The notes under the pieces are model-generated. The model was not told where the DNA came from. It ran no database searches and saw nothing but the letters and a program-made list of their open reading frames with translations. A stretch of 9,778 nt of DNA from RGIG6178 sp045612885 (GTDB lineage Bacteria; Bacillota_I; Bacilli_A; RFN20; DUOF01): the NCBI GenBank assembly GCA_045612885.1, contig JAZKZZ010000026.1:1-9778 (forward strand), read 5' to 3'. Shown one piece after another: positions 1 through 6,429 of the stretch. Position 1 is the stretch's first letter; every line of letters starts with the position of its first letter. Made by a program: the position numbers and the translations under genes.

Positions 1-1
1 T

Positions 2-235
2 TATAGTGAAGATAAAGGTGTTATTTTAAGAAATACATCAGGAACCTATTATTTGTACGCATTAGCTAAAGATGATGATTCGTGGGTTGTAGAAAGAAGT
101 GAAGGATACACTTTAAATGATGATGGATATCATGTTAATTATGATATTTATGATGCAATATTTGTAGTAGCTTTACTGATATTGTCTATTATCCCAGTAG
201 CCATTTATATATTTATTTCTAAAAAAGGATATTAG
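2..235 (+). CDS. C-terminal end of an unrecognised membrane protein (5' partial)
   Basis: The reading frame is open from the first bases of the window to a TAG stop, so this is the tail of a longer gene. About 77 residues are visible. The first 50 are polar and acidic with several aromatic residues and look like an extracytoplasmic or soluble segment. They are followed by one strongly hydrophobic helix (starting AIFVVALLILSIIPVAIY) and a short basic tail, ISKKGY. This layout, an outer domain, one terminal membrane helix and a positive cytoplasmic end, fits a protein anchored at its C-terminus or the last helix of a polytopic protein. A TTG at 53 could start a short reading frame, but it has no ribosome binding site and the frame continues upstream. 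The family is not recognised. Confidence 0.7.
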   Translation, partial: YSEDKGVILRNTSGTYYLYALAKDDDSWVVERSEGYTLNDDGYHVNYDIYDAIFVVALLILSIIPVAIYIFISKKGY

Positions 236-239
236 TAAA

Positions 240-268
240 TGGACTAAAAATATTAGTAATGATATACT
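240..268 (+). promoter_or_regulatory. Promoter of the acp-yqeY pair
   Basis: A -35-like TGGACT (240-245) lies 17 bases before an extended -10, TGATATACT, whose hexamer TATACT is at 263-268. The predicted start of transcription is near 275, which is the first base of the ribosome binding site. That leaves a leader of only about 12 bases before the ATG at 287. Confidence 0.55.
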
Positions 269-286
269 TTTTTTGAGGTGAAATAT

Positions 287-511
287 ATGAATTGTTTTGA
301 AGAATTTAAAAAAATTATTTCTAGTAAAGTTAAGGATGCTAGTAAAATCACGATGGAATCTAAATTAAAAGATTTAGGATTAGATTCTCTAGATTTATTA
401 GAAATTGTCACCGATGGTGAAGAAAGACTTAATATTACTTTTGAAGATGAAGAACTGTTATCATTTAATACTGTTGGTGATGTAGTAAGAAAAGCCGAGG
501 AGAAATTATAA
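287..511 (+). CDS. acpP: Acyl carrier protein
   Basis: This 74-residue protein is a typical acyl carrier protein, the soluble cytoplasmic carrier that holds growing acyl chains on a 4'-phosphopantetheine arm during fatty acid synthesis. The key motif is LGLDSLDLLEIV, with Ser34 as the expected attachment serine. It is followed by the usual acidic helix and the closing TVGDVV segment. The length is that of a stand-alone carrier. A GTG at 278 is in frame, but it lies inside the ribosome binding site GAGGTG (275-280), so ATG at 287 is the better start. The stop overlaps the next gene's ATG by one base, so the two are probably translated together. A carrier serving a different pathway, such as a second copy or lipoteichoic acid alanylation, cannot be excluded because no synthase genes are nearby. 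Confidence 0.88.
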   Translation: MNCFEEFKKIISSKVKDASKITMESKLKDLGLDSLDLLEIVTDGEERLNITFEDEELLSFNTVGDVVRKAEEKL

Positions 512-936
512 TGATCTATGATGAGATAAAAAAGATGAATTTGACTGCTTTAAAAGAACGCAATACTATCGCTAGAGCTATTTATTCAGTTCTTATCAGT
601 AAGTTGGATTTATTAAAGATCAGTAAAAGAGAAAAAGGAGAAGAATTAACAGATTCTGATTGTGTAAGTGTTATTCAAAAAACATTGAAAGAATTAGAAG
701 ATGAAGAGAGTAATTTCTTAAAAGTTAATAATCTTGAAAAAGTAGAATCTATTAAAAAGCAAAAAGAATATGCTTCAAGTTTTCTTCCTAAGATGTTAAG
801 CGAAGAAGAAATTAGAAATATTATTAATTCTTTAGAGGATAAATCTATTCCTAATGTAATGAAATACTTTAAAGTTAATTACTTAGGTAAGTGTGATATG
901 GGGTTAGTAAATTCAATTGTTAAGAGTTTTAACTAA
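511..936 (+). CDS. yqeY: YqeY-domain protein (GatB/YqeY family)
   Basis: This 141-residue soluble protein matches the YqeY family along its length. It has an N-terminal helix with the KERNTIARAIYSVL pattern, a charged helical middle, the characteristic KKQKEYASSFLPKMLSEEEI region around residues 84-103, and a C-terminal helical module ending GKCDMGLVNSIVKSF, which corresponds to the usual G-R-x-D-G-x-x-V-x-x-V element. The family shares its C-terminal fold with the tail domain of GatB, the tRNA amidotransferase subunit, and is thought to contact tRNA, but its role is not settled. The ATG overlaps the acp stop (TAATG), with GAGGAG just upstream inside acp. No terminator follows; the next unit is the tRNA-Trp promoter. 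Confidence 0.85.
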   Translation: MIYDEIKKMNLTALKERNTIARAIYSVLISKLDLLKISKREKGEELTDSDCVSVIQKTLKELEDEESNFLKVNNLEKVESIKKQKEYASSFLPKMLSEEEIRNIINSLEDKSIPNVMKYFKVNYLGKCDMGLVNSIVKSFN

Positions 937-940
937 TTTA

Positions 941-969
941 TAGACATATGTAGACAAAGATGATATAAT
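941..969 (+). promoter_or_regulatory. Promoter of tRNA-Trp
   Basis: TAGACA (941-946, five of six matches to consensus) is followed by a 17-base spacer and an extended -10, TGATATAAT, with a perfect TATAAT at 964-969. Transcription should start near 976, about nine bases before the mature tRNA. The element sits among repeated TAGACA/TGTCTA words (see findings). Confidence 0.75.
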
Positions 970-984
970 TCTCCTTGTCTATAT

Positions 985-1058
985 AGGGGTATAGTTCAAA
1001 GGTAGAATGTCGGTCTCCAAAACCGCTGATGTGGGTTCGATTCCTACTACCCCTGCCA
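985..1058 (+). tRNA. tRNA-Trp (anticodon CCA)
   Basis: This 74-base gene folds as a full cloverleaf. The acceptor arms AGGGGTA (985-991) and TACCCCT (1048-1054) pair perfectly, and are followed by discriminator G and an encoded CCA (1056-1058). The D stem is GTTC/GAAT with a G-T wobble. The anticodon loop CTCCAAA (1015-1021) has anticodon CCA at 1017-1019. The T arm GTGGG/CCTAC encloses TTCGATT. The outermost anticodon-stem pair (1010/1026) is a T-C mismatch. A CCA anticodon reads UGG only, which argues against the UGA=Trp code of mycoplasmas. The gene is a single unit with its own promoter and terminator. Confidence 0.97.
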
Positions 1059-1068
1059 TAAAAAAATC

Positions 1069-1108
1069 AAAGTTCAATTCAAAGTGAGGGGTTGAACTTT
1101 TTTATTTT
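1069..1108 (+). terminator. Rho-independent terminator after tRNA-Trp
   Basis: AAAGTTCAA (1069-1077) pairs with TTGAACTTT (1092-1100), a perfect nine-base stem with a 14-base loop. It runs directly into a T-rich tract (TTTTATTTTA). It begins ten bases after the tRNA CCA end. Confidence 0.8.
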
Positions 1109-1137
1109 ATTGTTAATAGTGGATCTATAATTATTCA

Positions 1138-1166
1138 TTGAAATAGAAAGTAGATTAATATATAAT
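1138..1166 (+). promoter_or_regulatory. Promoter of the three-gene unknown operon
   Basis: TTGAAA (1138-1143), a 17-base spacer and a perfect TATAAT (1161-1166) form a strong sigma-70/SigA-type promoter. The predicted start is near 1173, giving a leader of about 64 bases. The leader holds a weak ATAGAT/ATCTAT hairpin (1188-1193 with 1202-1207) but no recognisable riboswitch. Confidence 0.7.
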
Positions 1167-1236
1167 GACATTGAAGCGGGTTGATTAATAGATTTAGCTA
1201 TATCTATCTGTAAACAATTTACTAGGAGGAGATATT

Positions 1237-2289
1237 ATGGGGTGGATACCAGTTGTTCCGAATACAACACATAATACAGTAATAAATAAAACAATAGTTT
1301 ATTCTGATACTATTTTATCATTTAATGAAAAAGGAGAAAATCTTAAGGTTACTTCTATAGATAATGTAGAAGACTATGAGTTGGAAAGTTGCTTGAAAAC
1401 TATTTTTGAAAGTAATTCAAATATTACGTTTAATACAATTCAATATTCTAGAAATAGGAAAAGACTGTATTTTTATGCAGATAAGAATGTAGATATTAAT
1501 TCTTGGGAAAAAGTAAAGTTTACTAAATATAAGTATGTAGATAGTGAAGAAGTAATTGAGATAATTGATAGAATATTAAATCAATCTGTAAGTAAAGATG
1601 AAAATGTTGTGTCTTTATACATGGTTTCTAAATTACTTGAAAAGATACGTAATGAGCAAGCTGATGTAAAGAATGATTTAGATAAAAAACTAGAATCTAA
1701 ATTACAGGAAAGATTTAAAAAGAGTTCCTTTTATACATCGTATTATGATAATGAATTAACTTTAAACTTTCAAGAATATTATTCTTTTGAAAATCCATAT
1801 AAAAAACTTGTTTTTAAAAGAAAAAATGGTGAACTTTATCTTATTAAATCAAATTATCATAAGGCCATTGAGATACTTGGCTTGACACATGATATTTTAG
1901 ATAAAATGTTTGATTTATACGAGTCAAAGCAAAGATATTTCTGTATGGTTTCTCCTGTTAATGTTGATTTAAGAGTGATACTTTATGAAAATTTTGTTTC
2001 TCTTAAAACTAGAGACGATAATCCAATACTAATAATGAAAAAATATAGTGATTATGAAGTTGAGTGTAATTCTAATAAAGTTCTTAGCTATATTGAAGGA
2101 AAAGAAGAGAAAATATTTAAAAATGTATTCATGAATATAAAAGATTGTCCTAAGTTTATTCGTGAAGATTTAACTATGCTTAGGAAAAAGGAAATAGAGT
2201 ATATTTTAAAACAACAAGAAAAAGAAATTAAAAGACAACAAAGAAAAGAAAAAATAGAAAAAATAATACCATTTTCTAAAAAAAGGTAA
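1237..2289 (+). CDS. Unrecognised hydrophilic protein, 350 residues
   Basis: I do not recognise this family. The start is well supported: AGGAGG (1224-1229) lies seven bases before the ATG, downstream of a good promoter. The protein opens with an unusual MGWIPVVPNTTHNTVINKT segment rich in Thr and Asn. An alternating region of short beta-like and helical stretches follows (residues 20-120), then a charged, probably coiled helix around residues 125-165 (KLLEKIRNEQADVKNDLDKK and onward). A second mixed domain rich in Tyr and Phe follows, and then a very basic C-terminal helix of Lys, Glu and Gln ending PFSKKR. There is no signal peptide or membrane helix, so it is probably cytoplasmic. The basic tail could bind nucleic acid or membrane phosphates, but that is a guess. 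It is the first gene of an operon with the two genes that follow (gap of five bases to the next). Confidence 0.8.
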   Translation: MGWIPVVPNTTHNTVINKTIVYSDTILSFNEKGENLKVTSIDNVEDYELESCLKTIFESNSNITFNTIQYSRNRKRLYFYADKNVDINSWEKVKFTKYKYVDSEEVIEIIDRILNQSVSKDENVVSLYMVSKLLEKIRNEQADVKNDLDKKLESKLQERFKKSSFYTSYYDNELTLNFQEYYSFENPYKKLVFKRKNGELYLIKSNYHKAIEILGLTHDILDKMFDLYESKQRYFCMVSPVNVDLRVILYENFVSLKTRDDNPILIMKKYSDYEVECNSNKVLSYIEGKEEKIFKNVFMNIKDCPKFIREDLTMLRKKEIEYILKQQEKEIKRQQRKEKIEKIIPFSKKR

Positions 2290-2294
2290 TTAAT

Positions 2295-2546
2295 ATGGAT
2301 AAATATTGTTGGCAATTACCCACTAATCAAAGTCATGTGAGTAATTGCGATTATATTAGATATAATGCAAAACTTCATTGCTATGTTGATAATAAAAGTT
2401 TATGCAATAAGCATAGTCAACAAACTAATGATTTTGAAAATTATGATTTAGACCAATTTTTAAATGAATATGGTGAAAAATATATTTGTAAAAAGTGTCT
2501 AAACAAATATATGGAAAAGAATATTAAAATCTATAGTAGAAGGTAA
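2295..2546 (+). CDS. Small Cys-rich protein, possible zinc-binding
   Basis: This 83-residue unrecognised protein has six cysteines (5, 18, 29, 37, 65, 68) and three histidines (14, 28, 40). They include a C-x2-C pair in YICKKCLNKY and a preceding LHCYVDNKSLCNKH stretch. The spacing (C29, C37, H40, then C65-x2-C68) is compatible with one treble-clef or zinc-ribbon-like site, but it matches no named finger I know. The middle is acidic and Asn/Tyr-rich and the end is basic (KNIKIYSRR). It starts five bases after the previous stop, with AAAAGGT as ribosome binding site, and lies nine bases before the next gene, so it is clearly part of the operon. High Cys content in so AT-rich a gene supports real coding sequence. 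Confidence 0.72.
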   Translation: MDKYCWQLPTNQSHVSNCDYIRYNAKLHCYVDNKSLCNKHSQQTNDFENYDLDQFLNEYGEKYICKKCLNKYMEKNIKIYSRR

Positions 2547-2555
2547 GGTGTTAAA

Positions 2556-3083
2556 GTGAATAATATATATAAAACTGATAATTTAGTTCTTCTAATAAAT
2601 AATAGTGCAAATCAAGAAAAATTTGTAATTGCTAAAAGGGAAAATAATAATTATTTTTTGATAAATGAAGAGGAAGAATTAATTGAGAATATTAGTGACT
2701 ACTTAGTTGTCAAAGTAGCACACTCTGATGTTAATCTTCATAAAGATAGTGAGTTTAATTTGAGAATGGTGTTTGAATCAAATATAGCATGTTTTGATTA
2801 TTTATATGTAGAAAAGATTGCTGGAGAATCTAAGAGAAAAGTAACTGTAAGTAAAGATATGAATATCTATCTTAATTACTTTATAGAAAAAGCTACTAGA
2901 TCTAGAATGGGAATTATTTATATCAGTAAAGAGAATCTAAAAAAGTTAGAAAACAAGCTTAACTTTGATCTTAAATATATCCCATTTATTGTAAAGAATA
3001 GATTAAACGATAATGATTTTAACTGTTTAAAAAAAGATTCTGATAAAATTGCAAAAGAAAATAAGAAGAATAAGAAAAGATAA
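2556..3083 (+). CDS. Unrecognised protein, 175 residues, GTG start
   Basis: This is the last gene of the three-gene operon. The start is GTG at 2556, supported by AAGGTG (2545-2550) five bases upstream; this ribosome binding site overlaps the preceding stop codon. The protein has no membrane helix or signal peptide. The first 100 residues alternate hydrophobic and charged positions and look mostly beta. They include acidic EEEEL around residue 38 and a probable strand pair near KRKVTVSKDMN. Residues 105-155 look helical (NYFIEKATRSRMG, then KENLKKLENKL). The C-terminus is a lysine-rich tail, KIAKENKKNKKR. I do not recognise a family. A strong terminator follows directly. Confidence 0.75.
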   Translation: MNNIYKTDNLVLLINNSANQEKFVIAKRENNNYFLINEEEELIENISDYLVVKVAHSDVNLHKDSEFNLRMVFESNIACFDYLYVEKIAGESKRKVTVSKDMNIYLNYFIEKATRSRMGIIYISKENLKKLENKLNFDLKYIPFIVKNRLNDNDFNCLKKDSDKIAKENKKNKKR

Positions 3084-3085
3084 TT

Positions 3086-3113
3086 AAGATGCCAATAGGT
3101 ATCTTTTTTATTT
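3086..3113 (+). terminator. Terminator of the three-gene operon
   Basis: AAGATGCC (3086-3093) pairs with GGTATCTT (3098-3105), with one G-T pair, around a tight AATA loop. The stem runs into TTTTATTTAT. The stem starts two bases after the stop of the 175-residue gene. Confidence 0.82.
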
Positions 3114-3116
3114 ATG

Positions 3117-3125
3117 TGTTATAAT
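3117..3125 (+). promoter_or_regulatory. Extended -10 promoter of the helicase gene
   Basis: TGTTATAAT is an extended -10 with a perfect TATAAT at 3120-3125. No good -35 lies 16-18 bases upstream, because that space is the 3' arm of the preceding terminator. The predicted start near 3132 gives a leader of about 16 bases to the ATG at 3148. A TG motif often compensates for a missing -35. Confidence 0.55.
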
Positions 3126-3147
3126 CTAGTTGTTTAGGAGTGATCTA

Positions 3148-5775
3148 ATGAAAGATTTTAAAGATATTCATTTCAAATGGACGTTTAGAAAATATCAACA
3201 AAGAGTGCTAGATAATTCCTCTAAATTTTTAAGTGATTCAAAGATTAATATTGTTGCTGCCCCAGGAAGTGGTAAGACTATTTTAGGATTAGAGATGATA
3301 CGTAGATTGAATGCCCCATGTATTATTTTTTCTCCTACAATTACTATTAGAGAACAATGGGGTGAGAGATTTAAAGAAGCGTTTTTAGATGAAAATTTAG
3401 ATATTAGTGATTATGTATCTAATGATTTAAATGAGATTAAATTAATAAATTCTATTACTTATCAGGCATTACACTCAGTGATTAATAAGGTAAGTATTGA
3501 TAGTGAAGATGAGATATTAGATTATTCTAACATCGATTTATTTAAGCTAATAAATGAAAATAATATAAAAACTATCTGCTTAGATGAAGCGCATCATTTG
3601 CAAAATGAATGGCAAAAGGCTTTAGAAAAATTTATCAAAGGATTAGATAAGAATATAAAGATAATATCTCTTACAGCAACTCCTCCATATGATGCAAATG
3701 CAAGTGAATGGGCTAGATATGTATCAGTATGTGGGGAGATAGATGATGAAATATTTGTTCCTGAACTAGTAAAAGAAGGGACTCTATGTCCTCATCAAGA
3801 TTATGTTGCTTTTAATTATCCAACTGAAAAAGAAATGGAATCATTTAAAACGCATAATCAAGAAACATCAAAAGTTATTGAAGAGATAAAATCATTATTT
3901 TTCCTAAAAAAAGTCAATGATAAAATTAATGAGATGTTTATATGTAATGATGAGTTTATATATACAAATTTTAAACAGATAATAGCAATAATGATTTTAT
4001 TAAAGGATTGTAATATTGAAATTAATCAGAAATTATTTTTGAAGTTAACAGGAAACAAAGAAGTTCCTAGTTTTGGTTTGAAATATGGAGAGGTAGCATT
4101 TCAATTTTTAATTGATGATTCTAGATTATTAGAGGAATCAGAAAAAGAACAACTTTTGATAATTTTAAAAAGTCATTCCCTTATTCATAGAAGGAAAGTT
4201 CAATTATGTTTAAGCGAAAAATTAAAAAAGATGCTAGTAACATCTTCGGGTAAGTTAAATGCTATTTCTAAGATTGTAGAAAGTGAATATAATAATTTAA
4301 AAGATGAGTTGAGAATGTTAATACTTACTGACTATATAAAGAAGGAATCTGTAGCAAATATTGGTACGAATATTGAAATAGATAATATAAGTGTTGTTTC
4401 TATTTTTGAGGAAATAAGAAGAAAAAATGTAACTCTAAAATTAGGGTGTTTATCTGGTACATTAGTAATTTTACCAACGGATATTAAAGATGTGTTAGCT
4501 AAAGAATATGGTGTAGATATAGAAAGTTACAGTGTGAGTCAATTAAGAACTTCTGATTATCAAATTTTTAATTTTAAAGGAGATAATAAAGAAAAAGTAA
4601 GGATTATTTCAAAACTTTTTGAAGATGGATATTTATCAGTATTAATAGGTACTGCTTCGTTACTTGGAGAAGGATGGGATTCTCCATGTATTAATTCGCT
4701 TATATTAGCAAGTTATGTTGGTTCATTTATGCTTTCTAATCAAATGAGAGGTAGAGCGATTAGAACTTACAAAAAGGATCCTGATAAGACTGCTAATATT
4801 TGGCATTTAGTTACCTTAGAACCTAATTATAATCTTAATAGAGGAAGGGATAGTGAGGGTAAAGAAAATACTTTATCTTCAGATTATGATACTCTTTCTA
4901 GAAGATTTGATTGTTTTGTCGGTCCTAATTATGAGAATGATGAGATAGAGAGTGGAATAGAAAGAATTACATTTATTAAACCACCATATGACAAACAAGG
5001 TATCGAAAATATAAATAATAAAATGTTTGAATTAAGTAATAATCGTCAAGAACTTGTTAATAAATGGAAAGTGAATGAGAATGCTCATACTATTATTGAA
5101 AATAGAATTCCAAAAGAATTACAAGTACCACCATTTAATATTTTGAATGTAGTTAGCACATCTTTAATGATATTTATAAATCTTATACTTATGATTTCAT
5201 TAATTAAAAATATTTTTAGAGATGATCCAAATATATTTACTATAGCCTTATTATTACTATTAGTCATATTCTTGCTAATTAAAACAGTTCAAACTTCATT
5301 ATTTATCATTAAGCATATTACTCCATGTGTCTCTTTTAAAACACTAGGGAAAGCAATATTAAAGAGTTTTAAAGCGACAGGATTGATAGATAAAAAAGCT
5401 AAAATAAAAGTTAAAGAAGAAGATGATTATGTGAGTATGTGGCTTAGTAATGCTTGTATTAGAGAGCAAAATATGTTTAATACTTCAATTGAAGAATTAT
5501 TAAAACCAATGGATAATCCACGTTATATCATTTTAAAAAAGAATAAATTTAATCAATATAATTATCATTATTCATTTGCTTGTCCTTCATTGTTGGCTGT
5601 TAATAATAGAATTGTAGAAATAATTCAATTTTATATGAATAAAGCACTAGATGGAAGTGAAATTAAATATGGTTATAGTGAAGAAGGAAAAAGATTACTT
5701 GTTAAATGTAGAAAAAAATCATATATTGCATTAGATAGTAGACCGGTTATTAAAAGGCAAAAAGTTAGTGAATAA
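3148..5775 (+). CDS. SF2 DEAH-box helicase with C-terminal membrane segments
   Basis: This 875-residue protein is a superfamily 2 nucleic-acid-dependent ATPase of the ResIII/DEAD-like type. The motifs are in order: Walker A AAPGSGKT (37-44, Lys43), motif Ia FSPTITIREQW, DEAHH (146-150), TATPP (motif III, from 176), a long insertion, motif V GTASLLGEGWDSP (501-513), and motif VI QMRGRAIR (532-539). All ATPase and arginine-finger positions are intact. Around residues 665-720 there are two hydrophobic helices separated by FRDDPN. About 150 mixed residues with many Tyr and Lys follow. Membrane helices in such a helicase are unusual. ATG 3148 is preferred over the in-frame TTG at 3130, because AGGAG (3136-3140) sits seven bases before it and the TTG falls at the likely transcription start. 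It follows the three unknown genes directly. Its substrate (DNA or RNA) and role are unknown; a defence or DNA-handling function is inference. Confidence 0.9.
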   Translation: MKDFKDIHFKWTFRKYQQRVLDNSSKFLSDSKINIVAAPGSGKTILGLEMIRRLNAPCIIFSPTITIREQWGERFKEAFLDENLDISDYVSNDLNEIKLINSITYQALHSVINKVSIDSEDEILDYSNIDLFKLINENNIKTICLDEAHHLQNEWQKALEKFIKGLDKNIKIISLTATPPYDANASEWARYVSVCGEIDDEIFVPELVKEGTLCPHQDYVAFNYPTEKEMESFKTHNQETSKVIEEIKSLFFLKKVNDKINEMFICNDEFIYTNFKQIIAIMILLKDCNIEINQKLFLKLTGNKEVPSFGLKYGEVAFQFLIDDSRLLEESEKEQLLIILKSHSLIHRRKVQLCLSEKLKKMLVTSSGKLNAISKIVESEYNNLKDELRMLILTDYIKKESVANIGTNIEIDNISVVSIFEEIRRKNVTLKLGCLSGTLVILPTDIKDVLAKEYGVDIESYSVSQLRTSDYQIFNFKGDNKEKVRIISKLFEDGYLSVLIGTASLLGEGWDSPCINSLILASYVGSFMLSNQMRGRAIRTYKKDPDKTANIWHLVTLEPNYNLNRGRDSEGKENTLSSDYDTLSRRFDCFVGPNYENDEIESGIERITFIKPPYDKQGIENINNKMFELSNNRQELVNKWKVNENAHTIIENRIPKELQVPPFNILNVVSTSLMIFINLILMISLIKNIFRDDPNIFTIALLLLLVIFLLIKTVQTSLFIIKHITPCVSFKTLGKAILKSFKATGLIDKKAKIKVKEEDDYVSMWLSNACIREQNMFNTSIEELLKPMDNPRYIILKKNKFNQYNYHYSFACPSLLAVNNRIVEIIQFYMNKALDGSEIKYGYSEEGKRLLVKCRKKSYIALDSRPVIKRQKVSE

Positions 5776-5788
5776 ATATTAGTATTAT

Positions 5789-5826
5789 TTGATGTAGTAA
5801 AAATAAAAAAAATATGGTAGTATATA
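5789..5826 (+). promoter_or_regulatory. Probable mscL promoter region
   Basis: TTGATG (5789-5794) lies 18 bases before TATGGT (5813-5818). An overlapping alternative is the extended -10 TGGTAGTAT (hexamer 5818-5823), followed by TATATA. The exact element cannot be decided. No hairpin terminator is visible between the helicase stop and mscL, so read-through is possible. Confidence 0.35.
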
Positions 5827-5845
5827 CGCATTGGGAGGATTAAAA

Positions 5846-6409
5846 ATGAAAAAATTATTTGCAGAATTCAAAGCATTTATCAATAAAGGAAATGCATTAT
5901 CACTTGCTATTGGTGTTATTTTAGGAGCATCATTTACCGCAATAGTATCATCAATTAACACAAAAATAGTATCACCTTTAATTGGATTATTATTAGGAGA
6001 TAATGATTTAAGTGAATCGCTAGTTACAGTGTTAAAATCTACAATAGATCCAGAAACTGGAGAAGAAGTTATTACAAATGCTATTTATTGGGGAGCATTC
6101 ATTCAAGCTGTGATTGATTTCTTATTAACTGCAGTTATTTTATTTTCTATCTTTAAACTTGCAAGTGCACTTACAAATACACTAAAAAAAGCACAAGATA
6201 AAGAACTTAGGGTTGCATTTAAATTAGAAAGAAATATCAAATTAACTAAAAAAGAACAAGCAATAGCAGATAAAATGGCTAAAGATAAAGCAGAAAAAGC
6301 GCGTTTAGAAGAAGAAGCTAAATTAAAGGCTATTGAGCCAACATTTGAAGAAAAACAACTTGCTTTACTTCAAGCTATTAACGATAATCTATCTAAAGCA
6401 AAAAAATAA
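5846..6409 (+). CDS. mscL: Large-conductance mechanosensitive channel, long C-terminal form
   Basis: MscL is a homopentameric inner-membrane pore that opens under membrane tension and releases solutes during osmotic downshock. The 187-residue protein has the family pattern: N-terminal amphipathic FAEFKAFINKGNALSLAIGV, first helix to about residue 46 (SPLIGLLLG), a periplasmic loop (50-80), second helix about 82-110 (YWGAFIQAVIDFLLTAVILF), and a terminal helix, QLALLQAINDNL (171-182), like the C-terminal bundle of known channels. The usual length is about 120-150 residues. The excess is a Lys/Glu/Ala-rich segment at about 115-167 between the second helix and the terminal bundle, probably an elongated coiled coil. 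The start is ATG 5846 behind GGGAGG. An in-frame TTG at 5831 is part of that ribosome binding site's context and is rejected. Confidence 0.93.
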   Translation: MKKLFAEFKAFINKGNALSLAIGVILGASFTAIVSSINTKIVSPLIGLLLGDNDLSESLVTVLKSTIDPETGEEVITNAIYWGAFIQAVIDFLLTAVILFSIFKLASALTNTLKKAQDKELRVAFKLERNIKLTKKEQAIADKMAKDKAEKARLEEEAKLKAIEPTFEEKQLALLQAINDNLSKAKK

Positions 6410-6429
6410 GGCAATTGATACGATTTTAG

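Noticed and set aside
985..1236. tRNA-Trp as an integration (attachment) site for the downstream block
   Set aside because: No direct repeat of the tRNA 3' end was found downstream; GGGTTGATT near 1178 resembles part of the T arm only weakly. No integrase is present in the window.
1173..1236. Riboswitch or T-box in the leader of the unknown operon
   Set aside because: Only a weak six-base hairpin (ATAGAT/ATCTAT) is visible, with no terminator or conserved aptamer features.
2088..2315. Minus-strand frame of 75 codons
   Set aside because: It is the complement of the Lys-rich tail of the 350-residue gene, which yields a false Phe/Ile-rich hydrophobic protein.
3130..3147. TTG start of the helicase at 3130
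   Set aside because: It coincides with the predicted transcription start and contains the ribosome binding site used by ATG 3148.
5085..5267. Minus-strand frame of 60 codons
   Set aside because: It is antisense to the membrane-helix part of the helicase; no independent signals were seen.
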